26,219 bases of DNA from CAYPZU01 sp964415395 (lineage in GTDB: Bacteria; Chlamydiota; Chlamydiia; Chlamydiales; SM23-39). Under the pieces are notes generated by a model. That model had not been told where the DNA came from and ran no database searches. It worked only from the letters and a program-made list of their open reading frames with translations. Both the position numbers and the translations under genes were made by a program. The first letter of the stretch is position 1. Each line of letters begins with the position of its first letter. Where the stretch lies: assembly GCA_964415395.1 (NCBI GenBank), contig CAYPZU010000028.1:1-26219 (forward strand). Reading direction: 5' to 3'. Shown here in pieces: positions 7,571 through 16,149 of this stretch.

Positions 7571-10500
7571 ATGGCTCGATTTCCTTTTTCATTCCTCTTT
7601 TTAATTCCGGCGTTCGCGATGGCGAATCCGGCAGGCGAAAAGGTCGCCGCCGGAAGCGTCCAGTTCGACCGCTCCCATCCAGGAACGCTTGAAGCGCTCC
7701 AGTCGAGCGCGCAGGCGATCATCGACTGGGATACCTTCTCGATCGGAGAAAACGAGCTCACCCGCTTCATGCTGCCGGGTAGCGATGCGGCTGTTTTGAA
7801 TCGCGTGTCGGGGACTGAGCTGAGCTCCATTTACGGAAAGCTCGAATCGAACGGGCAGGTTTTCCTCGTCAATCCGCAGGGCGTTTTGATTGGCGCTGCG
7901 GGCGTTGTCGACTGCGCCGGCTTTTTGGCGGCGGCGTTCGATCTGGACAACGAGCCGTTTTTACAGGGGCGCGATTTCGTGTTCAAAAACGGCGGCGAGG
8001 GAAAAGTCGCCAACTTCGGAGTCATCCGCACTTCTTCCGGGCCGATTTTCCTGATCGGACCTGATGTGGAGAACGCGGGCGAGATGCTGGCAGGAGCCGG
8101 CCAAGCGTATATGATCTCGGGCGATGAAGTGGCTGTTTCTTCTTTAAACGAGCCAAAAGTGATGATCCGCCCCAGCGCAGAGTCGCTCGACTCGGTGCGC
8201 AATCAAGGATTCATCCAGGCTGCCGACGTCCATCTCCTTGCGGGGCGGGGGAGCTACGCCCTCGCGGTCAACAACGCGGGGCGGATCGAGGCGACGGGCG
8301 TCGAGCGGATCGGCGGAAGGATTTTCCTGACGGGCGGCGCCGTTGCATCGAGCGGCGAACTCAAGGCCGAACAGGGGCGGATCGAAATTTCCGGCGATGA
8401 AATCGTGCTGGCAGAGGGCTGCTCTGCGGATGTCTCGGGAGAGAGGGGAGCGGGGGAGATTTATATCGGGGGTGGATTGAAGGGCCTTGAACCTGCGATT
8501 CCGCATGCGAAGAAAACGATTGTTCAGAAAGGGGCGCAGCTGCGCGCCGATGCCCTCTCGGAAGGGAACGGCGGGCGCATCGTCGTCTGGTCGGATGAGG
8601 AAAGCGACTTTTCAGGACATGCGGCAGCCCAGGGCGGAACTTTGGGCGGCGACGGCGGATTTATCGAAGTTTCGAGCCGCGGCCGAATGAATTTGATCGG
8701 AACAGTTTCTGCATCGGCTCCATTGGGCAAAATCGGAACTTTGCTTCTCGATCCTGCCAACGTAACAATCAGCAATGGCATTGATGCAGGATATATGTTC
8801 GCCTGCCCTGATTTCGGATGGACGGCAAGTCCTGTTGTGATTAACGACGCGACTCTCGTTGGCTTTTTGGATGCTCCTTGCAACGTAGTGGTCGACACCT
8901 CCAATATGATGGACTTGGGCGAGCCAGGCGATATCAGTGTCGCTGGGACGGCGAATTTAACGTGGACCATGGCGACATCGCTTACTCTGAAAGCCGATAA
9001 CGATATCAACGTCCTCAACGGGGCCACGATCAACCCTCCTTCGGGCGGTTTTTTTATCGCCCAGGCAAAGAACAATATCTCTTTTGATTCGCCAATGGCA
9101 ACAGCCGGAAGCATCACGCTCCAGGCAGGGCCTTTTTCTACCCTCCCGGGATTCAATCCGACGGGGAGTTTGAGTTTCGGTTCAGCGGCTTTCGTCGACC
9201 TTTCCGGGGGCCCCGGTTCTCTCCTCTTTGAAGGGTACGACATTAATACTGCGAACTCTCAATTTCGGACTGATTCGGGCAGTATCGTCTTACAGGCTTC
9301 CAATCATATTCAGTTAATCGGAGATCCCGTTGTAGCGCAAACTAATACGGGGTTTATTCAGGTCTACGCAGACCAGAACGTTTCTGTTATGCCAGGTTCT
9401 TTTGTGGGATTGGGAGCGTTTGCGGGAACCCAGATCGACATCCGGGCCGATGCGAACTTAGACGGTCTGGGTGATCTTTTGTTTCAGGGAGCTGCCGGAG
9501 CCGACTACACGACCTCTACAATGGGCGGAGGGATTTTCCTCGGCGGGAACAATATCTCTTTAGTAGGCGCTCAAAATACGGGATCCCCGATCGGCCTTCT
9601 CGCATTCACTACGCCGGCCGGAGGATTGTTCGAGATCCAGGCTTCCTCGAGTATCTCGATTGAAGGCGGCACCCCGGCTCCGATGGATGGAACAGCCCGC
9701 GTTTCCATCACCGCAGGGGATGATGTTTTGATTCGCGCCGGAGGAAATATTACATTCCAGGGTGGAAGTGCGGATACCAGCGATGTAGCCATTGTGGGTA
9801 GCGGCGGCGTTTGCGAAGTGCTGGCGGCCGGTTCGATTCAATTTACGGGAGGGAGCGCTGCTACAATGGGAGCCGCGTATATTTCCTGCGACCAGGTCCT
9901 TTTGACTGCCGGGGGAGACATTGTGTTCACGGCAGGCTCCGGCGGAGGCCCTTTTGGAATGAACCAGGAGAATTCGGCGGCTGTGGTCAGTTCGGTTTCT
10001 TCGACAGTATTGCGGGCTGGCGAGAATATTCTCTGTACGAACGGCCCTTCAAACGGGACGACAACCGGATACGCCGGAATTTTCGACAATGGGATTGGAT
10101 TCGATGCGCAGGCTGGCGGAAACATCCAGTGGGCCCGCTCGGCGCACGTGATGGGAACCGAAGAGATTCTTATTTCGGCAGGGACTTCGATCAATCCTCT
10201 CTGGACGGCTCAGACGGGAATCTATCTTACAGGCTCGGCTCTGGCGAATGCGGTCGGCGTTTCCGGCAACGGCGCCTACTCGGTTCTTACCGATCCTGAA
10301 CCGGGAGGCGTCGAGCTTGAGACCTTTAGCGGAACGATCACCCTCTATTCCGGCGCGCAATTTGCGGATGGGTCTCCAGCAGATTTGTCTTTGGACGACA
10401 CGACGGTTACAAACGGAACCCGGCTCGCTTCGACGCTGGGAAATATCCAGGTCGGCGGATTCCGGAATACGAATGTAAATAACACCGTGTCGACGGGGGG

Positions 10501-11257
10501 CGCGATTCTCTTTGCTTCCAATAACGACATGAACATCAATTCTCCTTCCGGGTTTATTTCGGCAGGCGGCCCCGTCACTTTGATTGTCGATGAACAGTCG
10601 CCCTCTGGAAACGGCGGCGGCTTTTTCAATAACTTCAACAGCGGCGTTTCGACTTCCGATCCGGAGCAGAGAATCGCCATTTACGCCGCAAGCGGGCCGA
10701 CCCCCGGCGGCACCTTCGCCGCGATCCCAAACCAGGTCGTCCTGGGAAATTTGTCCTCAGTGGAAACCTGGGATGCGGGCCAGCCTTTAGGACTGCTCTC
10801 CAAATACGACACGTCGTTTCAAACCGGGGGCGATGTCCATGGAGTGGGATTCGGCAGGAATTATATCGCCGGCTATGGAGTCTTCTCCAGCCCTGTCATC
10901 TGGTACAAAGCCGTTCCAGCGATTGCGGCCCTTGTGCAAGAGGGTTTGGAGGCGATGCAGCAGCTTGCGACGCTGATGCCTGAGAGGCTCTGGCTGCAGG
11001 AATTTTCCATACTTGTAAAGAGAAGCGCGTTCAAAGAGCCGCTGAAAGCCTTGATGCGCCACCGCTGGAAAGATAAATCGATCCAGCCTGTCATTGCGCT
11101 CGGCCGTTCGAAGGAGTATTTCCTCCGCACGACGATGGCCGGCAATAATATCCGAATCACCGATCTCTATCAGGAGTTCGATCAGAGTCCCTTCTGGAGG
11201 AACCCTCGCATGATGTACAAACTCCGCACGCTGAAAAATGAGGCGATGAAACCATGA
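7571..11257 (+). CDS. Two-partner secretion exoprotein (TpsA, filamentous hemagglutinin N-terminal domain) paired with TpsB
   Basis: This 1228-aa exoprotein starts with a signal peptide (MARFPFSFLFLIPAFAMA, cleavage near 18) and a TPS domain: WDTFSIGENE (53-62), AVLNRV (74-79) and NPQG (101-104), where most family members have NPNG or NPNL. Gly/Ala-rich beta-helical repeats fill most of the chain, and the last 110 residues are basic and helical (LLSKYDT... to the end), unlike the rest. It is related to the exoprotein at 889-4914 over the secretion domain. Its stop overlaps the start of tpsB by four bases (ATGA), the usual tpsA-tpsB arrangement. Probable role: secreted or surface adhesin; partner unknown. 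A modest GGTGA precedes ATG 7571. Confidence 0.9.
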   Translation: MARFPFSFLFLIPAFAMANPAGEKVAAGSVQFDRSHPGTLEALQSSAQAIIDWDTFSIGENELTRFMLPGSDAAVLNRVSGTELSSIYGKLESNGQVFLVNPQGVLIGAAGVVDCAGFLAAAFDLDNEPFLQGRDFVFKNGGEGKVANFGVIRTSSGPIFLIGPDVENAGEMLAGAGQAYMISGDEVAVSSLNEPKVMIRPSAESLDSVRNQGFIQAADVHLLAGRGSYALAVNNAGRIEATGVERIGGRIFLTGGAVASSGELKAEQGRIEISGDEIVLAEGCSADVSGERGAGEIYIGGGLKGLEPAIPHAKKTIVQKGAQLRADALSEGNGGRIVVWSDEESDFSGHAAAQGGTLGGDGGFIEVSSRGRMNLIGTVSASAPLGKIGTLLLDPANVTISNGIDAGYMFACPDFGWTASPVVINDATLVGFLDAPCNVVVDTSNMMDLGEPGDISVAGTANLTWTMATSLTLKADNDINVLNGATINPPSGGFFIAQAKNNISFDSPMATAGSITLQAGPFSTLPGFNPTGSLSFGSAAFVDLSGGPGSLLFEGYDINTANSQFRTDSGSIVLQASNHIQLIGDPVVAQTNTGFIQVYADQNVSVMPGSFVGLGAFAGTQIDIRADANLDGLGDLLFQGAAGADYTTSTMGGGIFLGGNNISLVGAQNTGSPIGLLAFTTPAGGLFEIQASSSISIEGGTPAPMDGTARVSITAGDDVLIRAGGNITFQGGSADTSDVAIVGSGGVCEVLAAGSIQFTGGSAATMGAAYISCDQVLLTAGGDIVFTAGSGGGPFGMNQENSAAVVSSVSSTVLRAGENILCTNGPSNGTTTGYAGIFDNGIGFDAQAGGNIQWARSAHVMGTEEILISAGTSINPLWTAQTGIYLTGSALANAVGVSGNGAYSVLTDPEPGGVELETFSGTITLYSGAQFADGSPADLSLDDTTVTNGTRLASTLGNIQVGGFRNTNVNNTVSTGGAILFASNNDMNINSPSGFISAGGPVTLIVDEQSPSGNGGGFFNNFNSGVSTSDPEQRIAIYAASGPTPGGTFAAIPNQVVLGNLSSVETWDAGQPLGLLSKYDTSFQTGGDVHGVGFGRNYIAGYGVFSSPVIWYKAVPAIAALVQEGLEAMQQLATLMPERLWLQEFSILVKRSAFKEPLKALMRHRWKDKSIQPVIALGRSKEYFLRTTMAGNNIRITDLYQEFDQSPFWRNPRMMYKLRTLKNEAMKP

Positions 11258-12912
11258 AACGGCTTTGGATCTATTTCGCATCGCTTTCGTTCGCAACAGC
11301 CCCCCTTTCGGCGCAGGCTCCTCGGATCGAGGACGTCGAGTGCGGCTGCATCATCGATTGCCTGAGAGGCATTTTGCTTTTGGGGAGCTGGGATCAGGTT
11401 CGGCTCGAACCGGTCGATGAAATCGACGGCGTTGTGGCCGACGGCCCGGCGCTGCTCGCCTCGAACCGCTCGTTCCTGCAGTGCCTGAAAGATAAATACA
11501 TCAACCAGCCCCTCACTCATCGCTCGATCTGGGAGCTGCGCGAAGACATCGCCGGCTTCTACCAATCGAAAAATCAGCCGTTCGTCGTCGTGACGATCCC
11601 GAAACAGGAACTCACCCATTGTACGCTTCAGGTCGTCGTCGACGAGGCGAAACTGGGGGAAGTGCGCTCCAAAGGCAACTGCCACTTCCCCAGTAGATGG
11701 CTCACCGAGACGATCCGCACCCAGCCTGGCGAGCCGATCCTGGCCAAAGAGGTTCTTGAGGACGTCGCCTGGCTCAACCTCAACCCGTTCCGCCGCACCG
11801 ACGCTGTGTTCACTCCAGGCCGGAAACCGGGGACGACCGACATCGAGCTGATCACGGCGGATCGCTGGCCTTACCGCGTTTATGCCGGCGCCGACAACAC
11901 AGGAACCGAGCCAACGAACCGGAACCGCCTTTTCTTCGGTTTCAATTTTGGCAAGTCGGTCTTGAAAGACGGTCAAATCTCGTACCAGTTCACGTTCGCT
12001 CCGAACTGGAACCGGTTCTACGCCCACACCGCTTCCGCGCGCCTTCCGATGCCCTGGCGCCATGTCTTCGTCTTTTGGGGCGGCTATACTCAGATCAAGC
12101 CTGATCTCGGCGTTCCTACGATGAAAAACAAGGGATATAGCTGGCAGGTCGACGGCAGATACCGGATTCCGTACTTAAGCGTTCCGGGCCTCATGCAGGA
12201 GTTTGTCCTCGGCTACGACTTCAAAGAGAGCAATAACAACCTGCTCTTTGCTGGCACGAAAATTTTCGGCAACACCGCCGACGTCAGCCAGTTCATGGTA
12301 GGCTACGAGCTGGGAGCCCGCACCAAAAAGCAGCGCCTTTCGCTTCTTGTCGAAGCCTATGGCAACCCCGGCGGGATCACCCACAGCAACAGCAACCGCG
12401 CGTATCAGAATTTCCGCTATGAAGCCGAGTGCCAATACTTCTATCTGAAGGCAGCTCATTCCTTTGCAAAAGATTTCAAATATTGCTGGCTCACTTACGA
12501 CATTTCCGGGCAGGTTGCTACGGCGAATCTTCTTCCCAGCGAACAGTTCACTCTTACCGGCTACAACGCCGTCAGAGGCTATGAAGAGCGGATACTCAAC
12601 CTCGACAACGCGCTCCTCGTCAACCTCGGCTTCGAGTCGATCCACTTCAGCCCGATGAAAAACCTTGGCTACTGCAAACTCGGAGATGAGCTCTATTTCC
12701 TCGCCTTCTTCGATTTTGGACTGGGAGGCAACCACAAGCCTGCACCTGGCGAATCGCACTTCAAGAACCTCGCCAGCATCGGCCCCGGCATTCGGTACCA
12801 GATGGATCAGTACATCACAGCCCGTTTTGATTACGGATTCCAGCTCTGGCACACCGGGTTTGACAACCCGACCCATTCGCGCTACAACTTCGGACTCATC
12901 GTTAGCTACTGA
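11254..12912 (+). CDS. TpsB outer-membrane transporter (ShlB/FhaC/HecB family)
   Basis: This is the outer-membrane pore that secretes TpsA proteins. The 552-aa length is normal for the family. A signal peptide (1-20, ending LSAQA) is followed by a Cys-rich linker (Cys30, Cys32, Cys36), one or two POTRA domains (about 50-205) that bind the TPS domain, then a 16-strand barrel to the C terminus. The signature loop motif VRGY is at 440-443 (TGYNAVRGYEE), and the family's FDYGFQ-type strands are near the end. It is fused translationally to the upstream tpsA by an ATGA overlap. Its 3' end overlaps the convergent gene by 11 bases, and no terminator is visible. It may also serve the orphan TpsA at 889-4914. 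Confidence 0.93.
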   Translation: MKRLWIYFASLSFATAPLSAQAPRIEDVECGCIIDCLRGILLLGSWDQVRLEPVDEIDGVVADGPALLASNRSFLQCLKDKYINQPLTHRSIWELREDIAGFYQSKNQPFVVVTIPKQELTHCTLQVVVDEAKLGEVRSKGNCHFPSRWLTETIRTQPGEPILAKEVLEDVAWLNLNPFRRTDAVFTPGRKPGTTDIELITADRWPYRVYAGADNTGTEPTNRNRLFFGFNFGKSVLKDGQISYQFTFAPNWNRFYAHTASARLPMPWRHVFVFWGGYTQIKPDLGVPTMKNKGYSWQVDGRYRIPYLSVPGLMQEFVLGYDFKESNNNLLFAGTKIFGNTADVSQFMVGYELGARTKKQRLSLLVEAYGNPGGITHSNSNRAYQNFRYEAECQYFYLKAAHSFAKDFKYCWLTYDISGQVATANLLPSEQFTLTGYNAVRGYEERILNLDNALLVNLGFESIHFSPMKNLGYCKLGDELYFLAFFDFGLGGNHKPAPGESHFKNLASIGPGIRYQMDQYITARFDYGFQLWHTGFDNPTHSRYNFGLIVSY

Positions 12913-14128
12913 AGAGAGACCTGGCGGCAGTCTCGTTTGCCCGAGGCGCGCTGCTTCGGTTTTGGGTAGGGGAGGGGAGAGCGCCTAGAAAAGGCCCCTG
13001 GCGGAGCGAGCGGTCGTTCATCGCCTCTTCGATGATGACCTGGACGGCGGCGCGCGGATTGGGAGAGGTCGGAGTAGGCGGAACTGTAAGCTGCCGCGCA
13101 ATCGTCTGATTCACTGTCTCAGCCGAGACCTCCCGGACAAGCTGCCGGACATTCCCTTTGATCCCATGGCGGGCCGCAAATTTGAAATTGCATTTGCCGC
13201 ACCCTTCGTGAGTGTATCCGGAGTGGTGTCCGCTTCGCAGCAAAAGACCAAAAAACTGCTTCCTTAATGCATTGTCGGAGATATGAGAAATCCGATGGCA
13301 GCGCGTAACCAGGGCGGTTCCGCAATCGCCGAAGATCGTCCGGCTCTCTTCGCGGTTTGAATTCAGCGTTGGGACCGTCGGATCGTCAATGTGGATGAGT
13401 TCTCCTAAGAGTTTATGCAGGAGATGGATCAATTCATGGGCCAGACCCATGAAGGAAGGGCTTCTTAAGGTTGCCGATTCTCCGTTCGGCATCATCTGGA
13501 GCAAATAAACTGGATCCGTGCAGTGGCCGATGATCTCTTTTCCATCAGCATGGGTGTACCTGCTGTCTCTAAACGGGATGATGTGGATAAAATCATCGGG
13601 ATCATTCATGCGGGAAAGAATTTCCCAGATCAATTCTCTTCCGAGGGGCCTTGTCAGGATCATCCGGATCTCTTTTAGAACCTGCTGCTTGAACGCAGCG
13701 TCGCCTCCGATCTTAAGAATCATGCAGAATTCGCGATAGAGAGTATCCAGTTCGCGAAAGCCCGTTTCCCCCACGGCGTTGATTGGAATGCTGCCCTCAT
13801 AGGCATCGGGATAGACCAACAGGTCGGTGTCGGAAAAAACACCCAGATTCAATGATTTAGGATAGTGGCGCTGCAGTTCCTCGATGCAGACGGCGAGTCT
13901 TTTAATTGTCGCAGGGCTTTGGCGGGCAGAAAGGGATGCCGCAAATTCTTTCCAGACTCCTTTTAAAAGCGCATCTCCAGGCTCGTTTCCATCCACCTGT
14001 TCAACCCTTCTGCTGAGCGCTCGAGCGCAGTGATAAAAAGACGAGTGGGGATCGGAGAGTTCTTTGGCATTTTGAGCGAGATAGAACAAACTTCTGACTT
14101 CATGAATGGGAAAGGAAACTGAGCTCAT
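12902..14128 (-). CDS. Putative secreted zinc metallopeptidase, HELIH motif (M91/NleD-like), candidate effector
   Basis: This 408-aa protein has no signal peptide. The zinc-peptidase motif HELIHLLH is at 231-238 (His231, Glu232, His235), followed about 25 residues later by NREESRTIFG (258-267), which can supply a Glu as third ligand. That HExxH...EExxTxG layout is, to my knowledge, typical of peptidase family M91, which includes the type III effectors NleD and HopH1 (NleD cleaves JNK/p38 kinases). A second Cys/His patch (His301, His302, His307, Cys310, Cys313) may bind another metal. The tail (350-408) is Pro/Ser-rich and looks disordered. ATG 14128 has no visible ribosome binding site because an N gap begins eight bases upstream; a longer N terminus is possible. 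The effector role is inference from motif and neighbourhood. Confidence 0.72.
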   Translation of the reverse strand: MSSVSFPIHEVRSLFYLAQNAKELSDPHSSFYHCARALSRRVEQVDGNEPGDALLKGVWKEFAASLSARQSPATIKRLAVCIEELQRHYPKSLNLGVFSDTDLLVYPDAYEGSIPINAVGETGFRELDTLYREFCMILKIGGDAAFKQQVLKEIRMILTRPLGRELIWEILSRMNDPDDFIHIIPFRDSRYTHADGKEIIGHCTDPVYLLQMMPNGESATLRSPSFMGLAHELIHLLHKLLGELIHIDDPTVPTLNSNREESRTIFGDCGTALVTRCHRISHISDNALRKQFFGLLLRSGHHSGYTHEGCGKCNFKFAARHGIKGNVRQLVREVSAETVNQTIARQLTVPPTPTSPNPRAAVQVIIEEAMNDRSLRQGPFLGALPSPTQNRSSAPRANETAARSLFSS

Positions 14129-14135
14129 GGATAAA

Positions 14136-14145
14136 NNNNNNNNNN
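14136..14145. other. Assembly gap (10 N) between divergent candidate effector genes
   Basis: Ten undetermined bases sit in the AT-rich intergenic region, so the promoter and ribosome binding site of the metallopeptidase gene and the -35 region of the CCCH gene cannot be fully read. Confidence 0.95.
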
Positions 14146-14205
14146 GAGATTAAGATGTGGTTTGTTATATTATACTTCGGATTAATAATTATTGGAATGA
14201 ATAAA

Positions 14206-14877
14206 ATGTCTAATGTAGTTTCATACACAGTAAGCAGCGCCGACCGGATGAGATACGCGGCGGCATTCGACCGTCTCCAGCGGCCCGCAACGCACAAGGA
14301 TCAAAGAGAATGGGCGCGGGCGAATCCCGATGCCCATCTTTTGATGGTGCAAAGAGTGTTCAACGGTCTGATCCTGAATCAAACGATCGTCGAGATGCCG
14401 CGCTACAAATTCATGCTCTGCAAACATGTTGAGAGGCAGGGATCGTGCCCGAGGAAAGACAGCTGCAATTTCGTGCATACCGCTGTCTATAAGGACGCAA
14501 TCAGTTGCTATAGACGGGTTCACGGCGCCTCTCAAAGCCGTGAGCAGACTCCTTCTCTCCCTCAAGGCGAAAGATCTACCCCTTCGGTGGAATCCTCGCC
14601 TCCGACTTCGCCCAGTCCTTCTCTCGAAGGTCCCGGTTCTCAGGCTCCTTCAGTGGAAGAACGCGCTTTTGTGTCGCTAGAGCCTGTTTCGTTCGTCTCT
14701 CCGCCCATTCCAGCGAGAGTAGGCGCCCCTCTTTCTGCAGTGCCGAACACATTCGGACCCCGCTTTGGGATGCCTCCCGTAGTAATCATCGACGACGCGC
14801 CTCAATATACTAAAAGAACACCCAGAAATATTCTCTTTGGGATCGATGTAGATCTTTCGTGGATGCGAAAGGTTTAG
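14206..14877 (+). CDS. CCCH (CX8CX5CX3H) zinc-finger protein, tristetraprolin-like finger; candidate effector
   Basis: This 223-aa protein carries one CCCH finger: Cys72, Cys81, Cys87 and His91, with spacing exactly C-x8-C-x5-C-x3-H. The lead-in RYKFMLC (66-72) matches the (R/K)YKTELC of tristetraprolin-family fingers, and Phe89 in CNFVH sits where TTP has the RNA-stacking aromatic residue. In eukaryotes such fingers bind AU-rich mRNA. The N-terminal 65 residues look helical; 110-200 is Ser/Pro-rich and disordered; the end is FGIDVDLSWMRKV. ATG 14206 is chosen because GGA (14194-14196) precedes it and a -10-like TATACT (14171-14176) lies upstream; the open frame starts earlier. Its stop overlaps obg's by four bases. 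Host RNA targeting is inference. Confidence 0.78.
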   Translation: MSNVVSYTVSSADRMRYAAAFDRLQRPATHKDQREWARANPDAHLLMVQRVFNGLILNQTIVEMPRYKFMLCKHVERQGSCPRKDSCNFVHTAVYKDAISCYRRVHGASQSREQTPSLPQGERSTPSVESSPPTSPSPSLEGPGSQAPSVEERAFVSLEPVSFVSPPIPARVGAPLSAVPNTFGPRFGMPPVVIIDDAPQYTKRTPRNILFGIDVDLSWMRKV

Positions 14878-15887
14878 GCGTAGCGGATTGATTGCTGCTG
14901 CGCAAGGCAGCGGATCTCTTCTTTCAGGGCATCGACGCCGGTGCCCTCGAGCGCTGAAATCTCAAACAGCAGATTTGGATCGTGCGAGTAGCTTGCGCGG
15001 AACTCAGCCGCCAGCTTCTCAGATCCTTCCTGGTCGATTTTATTCAGCACAACCAGGAACGGCTTCTCCAGCATTTCCGGATTGTAGGCTTCGAGTTCCT
15101 TGCGGAGCATCAAATACTCCTCGTAAGGATTCCGGTCCTGATAGACGGCCAATTCGATCAGATAGACGAGAACAGAAGTTCTCTCGATGTGGCGTAGAAA
15201 CGCGAACCCCAAGCCCCGATTTTCATGCGCGTCTTCAATGATCCCGGGAATATCCGCGATCAGGATGCGCGAGAAGTCGTCGAACTCGACGATTCCCAAA
15301 TTGGGCCGGAGCGTCGTGAAAGGGTAGGGGGCGATCTTCACTTCGATGTGCGCGAGCTTTGAAATCAGCGTCGATTTGCCTGCGTTCGGCATTCCGACGA
15401 AGCCTACGTCGGCGATCAGCTTCAGTTCCAGCTCCACTTCCGCCTCTTCCCCAGCGGTTCCTTCCGTGCAAACGAATGGCGCCTGGTGGGTCGACGTTTT
15501 GAAGCGGCTGTTTCCTTTTCCGCCTCTTCCGCCCTTGCAGATCTCCCAGCGCTGACCCGCTTCCGTGAAGTCGCAAAGAACTTCTTTCGTCTTGGCGTCT
15601 TTGACGAGCGTGCCGAGAGGGATTTTCAGGACGAGGTCGTCGCCGTTTCTCCCTTTGCAATTGTTGCCGGAGCCTGGCATTCCGTTCTGCGCTTTCAGGA
15701 TGCGCCGGTTGCGGTAATCTTCGAGGGAATGGACTTGGGGGTGCGCTTCGAGAATGATCGAGCCGCCGATGCCGCCGTCTCCGCCAGCAGGGCCGCCCTT
15801 CGGGATATATTTTTCGCGGCGCCATGCGATGACGCCGTTTCCGCCCTTGCCCGCCGACAAACTCAGTATTACGCTATCGACGAACAT
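14874..15887 (-). CDS. obg: Obg-family ribosome-assembly GTPase (CgtA)
   Basis: This 337-aa GTPase acts in 50S subunit maturation. The Gly-rich Obg fold (1-158; GKGGNG, GGPAGGDGG, GGRGGKGN) precedes a G domain with GMPNAGKST (165-173), the switch TT (191-192), DIPG (212-215), NKID (282-285) and SAL (311-313). There is no C-terminal OCT extension, as is usual for short Obg forms. It lies 13 bases after rpmA in the rplU-rpmA-obg order found across bacteria, and its stop overlaps the convergent CCCH gene. Confidence 0.97.
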   Translation of the reverse strand: MFVDSVILSLSAGKGGNGVIAWRREKYIPKGGPAGGDGGIGGSIILEAHPQVHSLEDYRNRRILKAQNGMPGSGNNCKGRNGDDLVLKIPLGTLVKDAKTKEVLCDFTEAGQRWEICKGGRGGKGNSRFKTSTHQAPFVCTEGTAGEEAEVELELKLIADVGFVGMPNAGKSTLISKLAHIEVKIAPYPFTTLRPNLGIVEFDDFSRILIADIPGIIEDAHENRGLGFAFLRHIERTSVLVYLIELAVYQDRNPYEEYLMLRKELEAYNPEMLEKPFLVVLNKIDQEGSEKLAAEFRASYSHDPNLLFEISALEGTGVDALKEEIRCLAQQQSIRYA

Positions 15888-15900
15888 AGGGTTCTTTCAC

Positions 15901-16149
15901 TTATTCCTGGACGACGGAGACAAACGTCTTCGCGCCTTTGCGGAAAGAAACGATTCCATCTTTGAGAGCAAAGAGGGTGTAATCGCGTCCCATACCGACG
16001 TTTTTGGAAGGATGCCACTTCGTGCCGCATTGTCTGACGAGAATGCTGCCAGCGGTGACGAATTGCCCCATCGTGGCTTTAATGCCGAGGCGCTGGGAAC
16101 GGGAGTCCCGTCCGTTTCTTGTAGATCCCTGACCTTTCTTATGTGCCAT
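15901..16149 (-). CDS. rpmA: 50S ribosomal protein L27
   Basis: The 82-aa product starts MAHKKGQGSTRNGRDS, the well-known L27 N terminus that reaches into the peptidyl-transferase centre, and continues with LGIK, GSILVRQCGTKWHPSKNVGMGRDYTLFAL. Length and motifs are complete. It sits between rplU and obg in the usual operon. The upstream gap of 166 bases holds a small hairpin repeat. Confidence 0.98.
   Translation of the reverse strand: MAHKKGQGSTRNGRDSRSQRLGIKATMGQFVTAGSILVRQCGTKWHPSKNVGMGRDYTLFALKDGIVSFRKGAKTFVSVVQE

Noticed and set aside
11182..12063. Minus-strand open frame (293 aa) opposite tpsB, and similar ones at 12175-12876
   Set aside because: Both lie opposite tpsB, whose POTRA/barrel sequence and VRGY motif make it the real gene; the products show no recognisable domain.
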